From the NCBI GenBank assembly GCA_036231565.1, contig JAZAHA010000016.1, positions 1 through 64,000 on the forward strand: a stretch of 64,000 nt of DNA, written 5' to 3'. This document shows, piece after piece, positions 36,669 through 46,089 of this stretch. This stretch comes from Maricaulis sp036231565 (lineage in GTDB: Bacteria; Pseudomonadota; Alphaproteobacteria; Caulobacterales; Maricaulaceae). Every line of letters begins with the position of its first letter. Position 1 is the first letter of the stretch. The position numbers and the translations under genes were made by a program. Below the pieces are notes generated by a model that saw only the letters and a program-made list of their open reading frames with translations, was not told where the DNA came from and searched no databases.

Positions 36669-36752
36669 GCATCTCGAAAGTCAACAGATTTTTATCGAAA
36701 AACACTAAATCTATAGCGAATGGCATGAAAACTCTCTCGATTTTCGAGATGC
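36669..36752. promoter_or_regulatory. Operator-like palindromes upstream of efflux operon
   Basis: Within the 275-base divergent gap (36619-36893), GCATCTCGAAA (36669-36679) and TTTCGAGATGC (36742-36752) are a perfect 11-bp inverted pair, and TCTCGA-TTT-TCGAGA (36735-36749) is a self-contained palindrome using the same words. The left arm is 51 bases before the OMF start. A TetR- or MarR-type repressor would bind such sites; no such gene is adjacent. Confidence 0.5.
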
Positions 36753-36893
36753 ATCCCTCGTGCGTCCCGGCTTCCGGTGGCGTCACGGCTTCGCGTGGCA
36801 CTTCGAATATGCGATAGAGCTTCAACTAGCCCGTGGGCACTTATTTTTTGTTAGATGCCCCGGCTTCCCGGATCGGATGCACACGGAGTCAGA

Positions 36894-38288
36894 ATGAGGC
36901 AGCCTTCTGCAGACGAACGGCCCCTGATCCGGATCCGGCGCCGGGATACGGCGGCTGTCGCGGCCCTGGGGGCGATCGTCATCCTCTTGTTCTGGATGTT
37001 CGGGGAGCTCGGCTTTGTCGAAACACTCGTCGCAATAGCAACGATAGCGGGATTGTCGACCTTTTATTATCTGACCGTGTCGACCACACTGAATCCCGCA
37101 AGAGGGCCGGTCGCGGACAACCACCCCCTGGCGCCGGTAGACCCGCAGGCCCGGGCCCAGCACATGCTGGACAGCCTGCCGATCCCCGTGCTGCTGATCG
37201 GGGCGGGCGGGCGGATTGAAATGGCCAATCCGGCGGCGCGGGAATTTCTCGGCCTCGGATCGGCTGCCGGACACCTGTCCGCCGTGCTGCGCCAGCCGCA
37301 GGTTCTTGAAGCGGTGAGTACGGCGCTGCGTGGTCAGGCCGTCGACCCTGTCGAATACTCCATGATGGCGCCGGTCGAGAGCCATGTGCGGGCTTTCGTG
37401 GCGCCGCTGCGCGCCGAGGACGACCGGGTCATGCCCTGGCGGGCCATGCTGGTCCTGTCCGACGAAACCTCGATCAAGCGCGCTGACCGCATGCGAGCCG
37501 ACTTCCTCGCCAACGCCAGCCATGAGCTGCGTACGCCGCTGGCCTCGCTGGCCGGCTTCATCGAGACATTGCGCGGACACGCGCGCGATGACAACGAGGC
37601 CCGCGAGCGCTTTCTGGGTATCATGTTCGACCAGACCGAGCGTATGCAGCGCCTGATCAATGACCTATTGTCGCTGTCGCGGGTCGAGATGGACGAGCAC
37701 GTTCCGCCCAGCAGCGAGACGGACCTGTCGGCCCTGGTCGAGGATGCGCGTGACTATCTGCGGCCGCAGCTCGAGGAGAAGGCGATCCGCCTTACCGTGC
37801 GCAAGCCCGCTTCGGCGCCCGCCGTCGGCGACCGCGACCAGCTGATGGAAGTGCTGCTGAACCTGATCGAGAACGCCATCAAATACTCGCCCGAAGGCTC
37901 TGCCGTTCAGATCGAGGTCGACGGACCGCTGATGCGTGACGAGGCGGAACGGCCCCAGCTGGTGCTGGGCGCCCAGGCGAGCCGGTTGACGCTGGCGGCG
38001 CCGGCTTCGGAGCCGCGCGAGCGCTATTTCGCTATCCGCATCCGCGATGAGGGCAAGGGAATTGAGCGCCGTAACCTGCCGCGCCTGTCCGAGCGATTCT
38101 ATCGGGTCGACGGTCAGAAGAGCGGTCCGAAGGAGGGAACCGGGCTGGGACTGGCCATCGTGAAGCATATCGTGAACCGCCACCGTGGTGGCTTCACGGT
38201 CGAGAGCGCTCCCGGCGAAGGGTCTGTATTCTCGGTCTTCTTGCCGGTTCCTGCCGCGGTGCGCGAGCAGGCCCGCGAAAGCGTCTGA
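36894..38288 (+). CDS. phoR: Phosphate-regulon sensor kinase PhoR
   Basis: A 464-aa histidine kinase. Two N-terminal hydrophobic stretches (about 19-61), a PAS-like region (MLDSLPIPVLLIGAGGRIEMANPAAREFLGL) and the dimerisation/phosphoacceptor block ANASHELRTPLASLAGFIETLRG with His210 precede an ATPase domain (LIENAIKYSPEGSAV, RIRDEGKGI, GTGLGLAIVKHIV). It is the first gene of phoR-pstC-pstA-pstB-phoU-phoB. The ATG at 36894 follows GGAGTCAGA; a frame 13 codons longer exists but lacks an SD. Confidence 0.9.
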   Translation: MRQPSADERPLIRIRRRDTAAVAALGAIVILLFWMFGELGFVETLVAIATIAGLSTFYYLTVSTTLNPARGPVADNHPLAPVDPQARAQHMLDSLPIPVLLIGAGGRIEMANPAAREFLGLGSAAGHLSAVLRQPQVLEAVSTALRGQAVDPVEYSMMAPVESHVRAFVAPLRAEDDRVMPWRAMLVLSDETSIKRADRMRADFLANASHELRTPLASLAGFIETLRGHARDDNEARERFLGIMFDQTERMQRLINDLLSLSRVEMDEHVPPSSETDLSALVEDARDYLRPQLEEKAIRLTVRKPASAPAVGDRDQLMEVLLNLIENAIKYSPEGSAVQIEVDGPLMRDEAERPQLVLGAQASRLTLAAPASEPRERYFAIRIRDEGKGIERRNLPRLSERFYRVDGQKSGPKEGTGLGLAIVKHIVNRHRGGFTVESAPGEGSVFSVFLPVPAAVREQARESV

Positions 38289-38315
38289 CGGCTGCGCCTG
38301 CAGACTGGCCGTGCG

Positions 38316-38348
38316 TTGTCACAAAACTGTAGCGACTCTGTCATAAAC
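38316..38348 (+). promoter_or_regulatory. Pho box, three 11-base units
   Basis: Three 7-base PhoB words spaced exactly 11 bases apart: TTGTCAC (38316), CTGTAGC (38327) and CTGTCAT (38338), each followed by a 4-base A-rich or variable spacer (AAAA, GACT, AAAC). This matches the tandem-repeat design of PhoB-binding sites. It lies 77-109 bases before pstC, between phoR and pstC, and suggests that pstCAB-phoU-phoB has its own phosphate-responsive promoter. Confidence 0.8.
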
Positions 38349-38424
38349 GGGGGCCGCGACACCCAGTATCTGTCACGCCTGCCGCGCAGCCGGTCCGAAG
38401 CCGGACGTCCGAAGGACACTTTGA

Positions 38425-40125
38425 ATGTCAGTGATCGCCATCGTTGCTCTCATGGTCATCGTCATGCTGGCGGGCGGATTCTATGTCGGCCGGGCGCGGG
38501 CGATCGGCGCGGTGAACGGCAATACGGTCCGTCTTCACTCGCTGCCGAATTATCATGGCTACTACGTCGCGATCTGGACCGGCCTGCCGGCATTCCTGCT
38601 GCTGGCGGCCTACGGTATTTTCGGCGGCCAGGCCGTCGAACGCCTGACTTTTTCCGAGCTTCAGCGTGAAGCCAGCGCTCTCAACACCCGTCTGGAAGAA
38701 CGCCTCCTGTCAGATGCCGAGTATGAGGAATTCCGGGGCGCGGCTCTGCAGCTTCGCGAACGTGTGAACGCGATCGGCGACGACATGCAGCGCTTGCGCA
38801 GCGCCCGCGGCGAGGAGCGCGATCCTGCCCGTCTCGAGCAGTTGCAGCAGGAGCAGCGTGAGGCACTGAATTCCGCAACGGCAGCCGAGGAAGCCGCGAT
38901 CGCCCGGCGTGCCGAGCTGGTCGCAGCCGTCGGCAGCGAGGCCGAGGCGGCTGGCGCGCCGATGCGTCAGCTCGCCGGTTTCGAGCTTGTCCAGGCGCCG
39001 CGCGAACAGCGTCAGCTCTTCCTGTCCGACGCCATGCAGATCGCCAACGGAGCACTGTCCAGCCGCGAGAGTGCCGAACTGAATGCGGCCGCCCGCATCG
39101 TGGCCCGCTATCAGGACCGCATCCGCTATCTTGTGGCTGCGCTGGCCCTCGCTCTTGCAGCCGGAGGCCTGCTGCGCACGCGCAGCCAGGTCATCCCCGA
39201 TTTCCGCGCCCGCAATCATGTCGAGCGGCTGATCACCGGCCTCCTTCTCCTCTCCTCGGTGCTGGCGATCCTGACCACGGTCGGCATCGTTTTCTCGCTG
39301 CTGTTCGAGAGCATCCGCTTCTTCTCGACGGTGCCGGTCTCCGAATTCCTGTTCGGCCTGCAATGGTCGCCGCAGATCGCTCTGCGGGCCGATCAGGTCG
39401 GCCAATCCGGTGCGTTCGGGGCTGTGCCGCTGTTTGCCGGTACGGCGCTGATCACGTTGATCGCCATGGCCGTGGCCGTACCGATCGGTCTTCTGTCGGC
39501 CATCTACCTGTCCGAATATGCCGGCCCGCGCTTCCGGGCGACGGCCAAGCCCGTGCTGGAAATCCTCGCCGGCATCCCCACGGTGGTCTACGGCTTCTTT
39601 GCGCTGCTGACGGTCGGTCCCGCGATCCGCGGCCTGTTCACCTGGCTCGGTTTCGAGGATGTGGTGACCCAGAGCGCGCTGTCGGCCGGACTGGTGATGG
39701 GCGTGATGATCATCCCCTTCATCTCCTCGCTGTCCGACGATGTGATCAATTCCGTGCCGCAAACGTTGCGCGACGGCTCCTATGCCATGGGCGCCACCCG
39801 GTCGGAGACGATCACCCGCGTGGTGGTGCCGGCCGCCCTGCCGGGCATTGTCGGCGCAATCCTGCTGGCCGTGTCGCGAGCCGTTGGCGAGACCATGATC
39901 GTCGTCATGGCCGCAGGTCAGGGGGCCAATCTGACGGCAAACCCGCTGGAATCGGTGACCACCATCACCGTGCAGATCGTCATGCTGCTGACGGGAGACC
40001 AGGAGTTCGACAGCCCCAAGACACTGTCGGCCTTTGCTCTTGGGCTGGTCCTGTTTGTCATCACCCTGATCATGAACGTCATCGCCCTGCGCGTGGTGCA
40101 GAGATACCGGGAAAAATATGACTGA
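38425..40125 (+). CDS. pstC: Phosphate ABC transporter permease PstC
   Basis: A 566-aa permease, far longer than the roughly 320-aa classical PstC. The added N-terminal part (about residues 1-260) has two TM helices, a long coiled-coil segment (about 70-165: FSELQREASALNTRLEERLL... RLRSARGEERDPARLEQLQQEQREALNSATAAEEAAIARRAELV) and another TM pair. The C-terminal 300 residues are a normal PstC core with the permease loop GATRSETITRVVVPAALPGI. No pstS gene lies in the cluster. Confidence 0.93.
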   Translation: MSVIAIVALMVIVMLAGGFYVGRARAIGAVNGNTVRLHSLPNYHGYYVAIWTGLPAFLLLAAYGIFGGQAVERLTFSELQREASALNTRLEERLLSDAEYEEFRGAALQLRERVNAIGDDMQRLRSARGEERDPARLEQLQQEQREALNSATAAEEAAIARRAELVAAVGSEAEAAGAPMRQLAGFELVQAPREQRQLFLSDAMQIANGALSSRESAELNAAARIVARYQDRIRYLVAALALALAAGGLLRTRSQVIPDFRARNHVERLITGLLLLSSVLAILTTVGIVFSLLFESIRFFSTVPVSEFLFGLQWSPQIALRADQVGQSGAFGAVPLFAGTALITLIAMAVAVPIGLLSAIYLSEYAGPRFRATAKPVLEILAGIPTVVYGFFALLTVGPAIRGLFTWLGFEDVVTQSALSAGLVMGVMIIPFISSLSDDVINSVPQTLRDGSYAMGATRSETITRVVVPAALPGIVGAILLAVSRAVGETMIVVMAAGQGANLTANPLESVTTITVQIVMLLTGDQEFDSPKTLSAFALGLVLFVITLIMNVIALRVVQRYREKYD

Positions 40126-41863
40126 TACGTCCGACACCACGTCCATTCGCGATGCGGTGAGCCGTCAATTGCCGCGGCGCTACCGGGCCGAGCTGCGCTT
40201 CCGTGCGGCGGGACTGGTAGCGGTGGCATCGGCCGTGGGCATTCTGGTGGTTCTGCTGATCTCGATCCTCTCGCAGGGACTGCCCGCCTTCACCGTCAAC
40301 CAGCTGGTCCTGCCGGTGCATCTCGAACGCTCTGTGGTCGATCCGCAAGGCGATGCGAGTGAGGCCTCCCTGCGCCGCGGCGCCTACAGCCGCGTTCTCC
40401 AGGACGCCATCCGCGCCGAGTTCCCCGAGGTCACGGAACGGCGCGACCTGCGCAACCTGTTCGGCCTCTACACGCCGCTCAACGCGACCCGGCTGATGGA
40501 TGATGTTCTGGCCGACCCGTCGCTGGTCGGCGAGACCTATACCTTCCGCATGCCGATCGCCGACGATCTCGATCTCTATCTCAAGGGCAGGCTCGTCGAC
40601 GACCGGACGCTGGAGACCGGCGGACTTCTCACGATCAGTGCCGATGGCGATGGCCTGGCGCTGAATTCCAGCGCACCGGATTTCGCAAGCCTGGTCGAAG
40701 ACGCGCTGGTGACCATGCGGGCCGAGGCCACGGCGCTCGATGCGCGGGCCGGGCGGGCCCGCAATCTGGCTGCCGAGCTCGAGGGAAGCGATGCCGAGGA
40801 TGCGCTCTATGAAGCCGAGCGCCTGTCTGCCCAGGCGCAGGCCCTGCGCGAGGAACTGGGCGGGAATGACGGCCGGATCGAGCTGAACCGGGACCTGCCG
40901 ACCATCCTTGTCGAGCTGAGCAGCATCGCCGTCCGGCTGACCGCGCTCGACATCAATGGCCGCTCGGCCAGCGGCGAGGTTATGCTGGGCGATGCTGCGG
41001 AGGTTTCCGGCGCGCCGGACTGGACGCTGTATGTAATCGATACGCCGGAAAGCCGCCGCCGGGTCTCCGACCAGGCCATCGTCTGGACCCGGGCGCTGGA
41101 AGAGCGCGGGCTCGTGCGCACCGACTTCAACACCTACCTCTTCTCCAATGCCGACAGCCGCGAGCCGGAACTGGCGGGTGTGAAGGGCGCGCTGTTCGGC
41201 TCGATCCTCACCATGTTGATCGTGATCTGCCTGTCGGTGCCGGTCGGTGTGTTCACCGCGATTTATCTGGAAGAATATGCGCCGAAGAATCGGCTGACCG
41301 ACCTGATCGAGGTCAATATCAACAATCTGGCGGCCGTGCCTTCCATCGTTTTTGGCCTGCTGGGGCTGGCGGTTTTCATCAATGCGTTCGGCCTGCCACG
41401 CTCGGCCCCGCTGGTGGGTGGCCTGGTGCTCTCGTTGATGACGTTGCCAACGGTGATTATCGCCTCGCGTGCTGCCCTCAAGGCTGTGCCGCAATCGATC
41501 CGCCAGGCGGCGCTCGCCGTCGGTGCATCGAAGACCCAGTCGGTGTTCCACCATGTCCTGCCGCTCGCTGCGCCGGGCATTCTGACAGGCTCCATTATCG
41601 GCCTGGCCCAGGCGCTGGGCGAAACGGCCCCGCTCCTGATGATCGGCATGGTCGCCTTCATCGCCGATGCGCCGACACTGGGGCTGGAAGGCCTGACCCA
41701 GCCGGCAACGGTGATGCCCGTGCAGGTCTTCCTGTGGTCCGACGGTGCCGAACGGGCCTTCGAGGCACGCACCGCGGCCGCCATTCTTGTTCTTCTGGCG
41801 CTGATGATCGGCTTCAATGCCCTGGCGATCTATCTGCGCCGCCGTTTCGAGCGGAGATGGTAA
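40118..41863 (+). CDS. pstA: Phosphate ABC transporter permease PstA
   Basis: A 581-aa permease that overlaps pstC by 8 bases. An N-terminal TM helix precedes a large extracytoplasmic insert (about 60-360, DUF3333-type), which includes a charged helical segment (about 190-250). The classical PstA core follows (about 365-581), with LFGSILTMLIVICLSVPVGVFTAIYLEEYAPKN and the loop GASKTQSVFHHVLPLAAPGI. PstC and PstA are both extended, as is common in alphaproteobacteria. The role of the inserts is unknown. Confidence 0.93.
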   Translation: MTDTSDTTSIRDAVSRQLPRRYRAELRFRAAGLVAVASAVGILVVLLISILSQGLPAFTVNQLVLPVHLERSVVDPQGDASEASLRRGAYSRVLQDAIRAEFPEVTERRDLRNLFGLYTPLNATRLMDDVLADPSLVGETYTFRMPIADDLDLYLKGRLVDDRTLETGGLLTISADGDGLALNSSAPDFASLVEDALVTMRAEATALDARAGRARNLAAELEGSDAEDALYEAERLSAQAQALREELGGNDGRIELNRDLPTILVELSSIAVRLTALDINGRSASGEVMLGDAAEVSGAPDWTLYVIDTPESRRRVSDQAIVWTRALEERGLVRTDFNTYLFSNADSREPELAGVKGALFGSILTMLIVICLSVPVGVFTAIYLEEYAPKNRLTDLIEVNINNLAAVPSIVFGLLGLAVFINAFGLPRSAPLVGGLVLSLMTLPTVIIASRAALKAVPQSIRQAALAVGASKTQSVFHHVLPLAAPGILTGSIIGLAQALGETAPLLMIGMVAFIADAPTLGLEGLTQPATVMPVQVFLWSDGAERAFEARTAAAILVLLALMIGFNALAIYLRRRFERRW

Positions 41864-41867
41864 CCCC

Positions 41868-42683
<816 letters not shown>

Positions 42684-42712
42684 GGGCCGGCGCCAGATGA
42701 GGAGGTAGCGCA

Positions 42713-43399
42713 ATGGCGCTGTCCAAGACCGCACATATCGTCACCGCCTACGGCGAGGAACTCGACCAGCTGGCCGACGAACTCGCCCGCATGGGCGGCA
42801 TGGTGGAAACCCAGCTGGAAACGGCGCTTGCCGCCATTGTCCGCCGCGATGCCAGCCTTGTGGCCGGCGTGCGCGAGCGCGAGAAGCAGGTCAATGCCAT
42901 GCAGGACGATGTCGAAAAGCGCGTGCTGCGCCTTTTCGCCCTGCGCCAGCCGCTGGCAACCGATCTGCGCATGACGATTTCCGCGCTGAAGATCGCCAAT
43001 GATCTCGAGCGTGTCGGTGATCTCGCCAAGAATATCGCCTACCGTGCGGAAGACCTCGCGGAATATGCGCCGCTCTCCCTGCTCGACCAGGTCGAGCGTC
43101 TCGGCGCGATCGTCGTGAAACAGCTGCACGAAGTGCTCGATGCCCTCTCGTCGGCCGATGTCGAGCCGGCGATCCGGGTCTGGCGCACCGATGATGAAGT
43201 GGATGAGCGCTACAATGCGCTCGTGCGGCAGATGCTGATGAGCATGACCGAGGATCCGGGGCAGGTGGAGCCGGGTGTTCACATTCTTTTCGTGGCGAAG
43301 AATCTCGAACGTATCGGCGACCACGCGACGAACGTCGCCGAGGCTGTGCACTTCATGGTGACGGCCGGGCCGCTTGAGGCGGACGACGTCAAATCTTGA
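42713..43399 (+). CDS. phoU: Phosphate signalling protein PhoU
   Basis: A 228-aa all-helical protein with two PhoU repeats (about 15-110 and 120-215); EVEKRVLRLFALRQPLATDLRMTISALKIANDLERVGDLAKNIAYR and MLMSMTEDPGQVEPGVHILFVAKNLERIGDHATNVAEAVHFM carry the metal-binding E/D-xxx-D patterns. It restrains PhoR when phosphate is plentiful. AGGAGGTAG before the ATG is a strong ribosome site. Confidence 0.95.
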   Translation: MALSKTAHIVTAYGEELDQLADELARMGGMVETQLETALAAIVRRDASLVAGVREREKQVNAMQDDVEKRVLRLFALRQPLATDLRMTISALKIANDLERVGDLAKNIAYRAEDLAEYAPLSLLDQVERLGAIVVKQLHEVLDALSSADVEPAIRVWRTDDEVDERYNALVRQMLMSMTEDPGQVEPGVHILFVAKNLERIGDHATNVAEAVHFMVTAGPLEADDVKS

Positions 43400-43424
43400 T
43401 GACCTTGATCGTGGAGACGGAACG

Positions 43425-44114
43425 ATGAAGCCTCAAGTTCTCGTGGTCGAAGACGAAGATGCCCTCGCCACACTGCTGCAGTACAATCTTGAAAAGGAAG
43501 GCTATCAGGTCTCCCTCGCCGGTGATGGCGAAGACGCCCTTATCCAGGCCGAGGAGACCACGCCGGACCTGGTGCTCGTCGACTGGATGCTGCCCAAGGT
43601 CTCCGGTATCGAGGTCTGCCGCCGTCTGCGCGGCCGCCAGGAGACCGCCAATGTGCCGATCATCATGCTGACGGCGCGCGGCGAGGAGACTGACCGGGTC
43701 CGCGGGCTTGATACCGGCGCTGACGACTATGTCGTCAAACCCTTCTCGATGACCGAGCTCTTCGCCCGTATCCGCGCCGTGCTGCGGCGGATCCGGCCCG
43801 GGCTTGCCGAGGATGTGATCAGCGCCGGTGACATCACGATGGACCGTGTCGCCCACCGGGTGCGGAGGGCCGACCGCGAGATCCATCTCGGCCCGACGGA
43901 ATTCCGCCTGCTGGACTATCTCATGCAGCACCCCGGGCGGGTTTTCTCGCGCGAGCAGTTGCTCGACGCTGTGTGGGGCTCGGACGTCTACGTCGAGGCG
44001 CGCACGGTGGACGTCCATGTCGGCCGCCTGCGCAAGGCGCTGAACACCAAGGAAGAGCGCGATCCCATCCGCACGGTCCGCTCGGCCGGCTACGCCTTCG
44101 ACGTCAACGCCTGA
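43425..44114 (+). CDS. phoB: Phosphate-regulon response regulator PhoB
   Basis: A 229-aa OmpR-type regulator. Receiver domain with acidic pocket (VEDED, residues 8-12), phospho-acceptor Asp53 in LVDWMLP, Thr in MLTARG and Lys in YVVKPF; then a winged-helix DNA-binding domain (LLDYLMQHPGRVFSREQLLDAVWG... TVDVHVGRLRKAL). The ATG at 43425 follows GGAGACGG. Its stop is 25 bases inside the convergent LysR gene end. Confidence 0.96.
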   Translation: MKPQVLVVEDEDALATLLQYNLEKEGYQVSLAGDGEDALIQAEETTPDLVLVDWMLPKVSGIEVCRRLRGRQETANVPIIMLTARGEETDRVRGLDTGADDYVVKPFSMTELFARIRAVLRRIRPGLAEDVISAGDITMDRVAHRVRRADREIHLGPTEFRLLDYLMQHPGRVFSREQLLDAVWGSDVYVEARTVDVHVGRLRKALNTKEERDPIRTVRSAGYAFDVNA

Positions 44115-45001
44115 CCGTCTGCGTATTCGGCAACCAGAAAATCGATGAGCGCGCGCACTTTCGGTGCGCGCTCGCGATGGGCCGGATAGACGGCATGGAT
44201 ATGCTGGTCGTCGACATGCCAGTCCGGCAGGATGCGCTGCAGCCTGGCTTCGGCCAGCGCTCCACTGGCGACGAAGTCCGGCAAAAGGACAATGCCGCAG
44301 CCCGCGATCGCGGACGTGCACAGCGCAATCGAATTGTTGATGCGCTGATTGCCGGCAACAACAATCTCGACCGTTTCTTCGCCGCGCCGGAAGACCCAGC
44401 TGTTTGGCTGTGCCGCCATCGTGAAGACGAGACAGTTGTGGCCGGTCAGCGCCTCGGGCGTTTCCGGCGTGCCGTGGCGGGCCAGATACTCCGCCGACGC
44501 ACACAACAGGCGGTGCAGCGGGCGCAGGCGCCGCGCCTTCAGGCTTGAATCGGGCAGGGGACCGCTGCCGCGCAGCGCGACATCGAATCCGTCTTCCAGA
44601 AGATCGGCCTGCCGGTCGTTGAACTCGACATCGAGGATCAGCTCCGGATAGCGCTGCTGGAAGCGCGGAAGCCGTTCGGCCAGGTCGGTCAGTCCGAAGG
44701 ACATGGGGGCGGAGATGCGCAGCCGCCCGCGTGGCGACGCGTCGGACCCGCTGGCGGCCTCATCGGCGTGGGCGAGCGCTTCGAGGATCTCGACCGCCCG
44801 GTCGTAATAGGCCTGTCCGGTATCGGTGAGCCGGAGCTTGCGGGTGGTGCGCACGAGGAGTTGCGCCCCGAGTTCCGCTTCCAGGGCGCTGACGGTCTTG
44901 CTGACCCCGGCATTGGACAGGTCGAGATCGCGTGCCGCCGCGCTGAACCCGTTCAGCTCCACCACACGGCGGAAGACCTGCAAGGCGCGAAACTTGTCCA
45001 T
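44090..45001 (-). CDS. LysR-family transcriptional regulator
   Basis: A 303-aa LysR regulator. N-terminal winged HTH (FRRVVELNGFSAAARDLDLSNAGVSKTVSALEAELGAQLLVRTTRKLRLTDTG, residues 11-64) and a periplasmic-binding-protein-like effector domain (about 92-300). It is divergent from the cyclase/DMT/oxidoreductase operon, with a 110-base gap, the usual arrangement for regulator and target. Its 3' end overlaps phoB by 25 bases, so antisense interference there is possible. Confidence 0.93.
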   Translation of the reverse strand: MDKFRALQVFRRVVELNGFSAAARDLDLSNAGVSKTVSALEAELGAQLLVRTTRKLRLTDTGQAYYDRAVEILEALAHADEAASGSDASPRGRLRISAPMSFGLTDLAERLPRFQQRYPELILDVEFNDRQADLLEDGFDVALRGSGPLPDSSLKARRLRPLHRLLCASAEYLARHGTPETPEALTGHNCLVFTMAAQPNSWVFRRGEETVEIVVAGNQRINNSIALCTSAIAGCGIVLLPDFVASGALAEARLQRILPDWHVDDQHIHAVYPAHRERAPKVRALIDFLVAEYADGQALTSKA

Positions 45002-45111
45002 TCTTCACTCCGGGTAAAAAGAGTTCTCAATTATGCCGCCTTTGTCTTCTCAATGGAACGAATAAATACGGGTGCGCCGGATCGGTCCGGCAAGGAATCC
45101 CGGAGGACGAC

Positions 45112-46086
45112 ATGAAACATATTCTGATCGCCAGCCTTCTGGCCCCGCTGATCGGCCTGGCTCCGGCCCGCGGCCAGGATACCGTCGGCACCAGCCCCTG
45201 GGGGCCGGATGACGAACTCGGGCGGCTCAATCTGATGACCGACGAGAGCCGCGCCGCCATTCTCGGCCGTATCGCCGGCGGCCGCGCCTATGACCTGTCG
45301 GTCGAGTATTTCATCGGCATGCCCGGCTGGCAGGCCGCCGGAGACCCCCGCTACCAGACCTGGATGACCCACACGCCGCGCGGCACTGTGGTCGACGATC
45401 CGATGGGGGTGGGCGAGGCGCAGAACGGGCACGTCTCCTACACGGGCTCCGCGATCTCGATGTACACCCACACCGGCACGCATATCGATGCGCTCAATCA
45501 TTTCGGCGTCGACGGGGAGATCTGGAACGGTTTCTCGGCCGACGAGCACCTCGGCGACCGTGGCTGGCAGGTGACCGGAGCGGAAACCATTCCGCCCATC
45601 ATCGCCCGCGGCGTGATGATCGATGTTGCCGCGGCGCTGGGCGTCGAGCGGCTGGAGGACGGCCATCGCATCACGCGCGCCGATCTGGAGCGGGCACTGG
45701 AGCGCCAGGATACGCCGCTGCACGAAGGGGATGTGGTGCTGATCCGCACCGGCCGCATGCAGGATTATGAGACGGCGGCGCGGTATATGCACAATCCGCC
45801 GGGCCTGGGCATGGAGGCTGCACGCTTCCTGGTCGAGGAGGGTGGCGCGATGATTGTCGGTGCCGACAATCTCAGCCTTGAAGCCTTCCCGTCCGAAGTG
45901 CCGGGCAATTATGTCCCGCTGCACACCTACCTGCTCGCCCAGCACGGCGTTCCGATCATGGAACTCGTCAATCTGGAAGGGCTCGCCCGGGACGGTGTCC
46001 ACGAATTCGCATTCATCGGCGGCTCGCTGAAATTGCGCGGGGCCGATGCCGCGCCGATGCGCCCCGTCGCCCTGCCGGTGGAGTAG
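45112..46086 (+). CDS. Cyclase-family (kynurenine formamidase-like) hydrolase
   Basis: A 324-aa metal-dependent hydrolase. An N-terminal signal-like segment (MKHILIASLLAPLIGLAPARGQ) suggests export to the periplasm. The metal motif HTGTHIDALNH (residues 120-130) is that of the cyclase/KynB family, which opens formamides or lactones; supporting residues include DLSVEYF, VLIRTGRM and IVGADN. Substrate unknown. First of three probably co-transcribed genes, followed after 3 bases by the DMT gene. GGAGG precedes the ATG. Confidence 0.87.
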   Translation: MKHILIASLLAPLIGLAPARGQDTVGTSPWGPDDELGRLNLMTDESRAAILGRIAGGRAYDLSVEYFIGMPGWQAAGDPRYQTWMTHTPRGTVVDDPMGVGEAQNGHVSYTGSAISMYTHTGTHIDALNHFGVDGEIWNGFSADEHLGDRGWQVTGAETIPPIIARGVMIDVAAALGVERLEDGHRITRADLERALERQDTPLHEGDVVLIRTGRMQDYETAARYMHNPPGLGMEAARFLVEEGGAMIVGADNLSLEAFPSEVPGNYVPLHTYLLAQHGVPIMELVNLEGLARDGVHEFAFIGGSLKLRGADAAPMRPVALPVE

Positions 46087-46089
46087 CTC

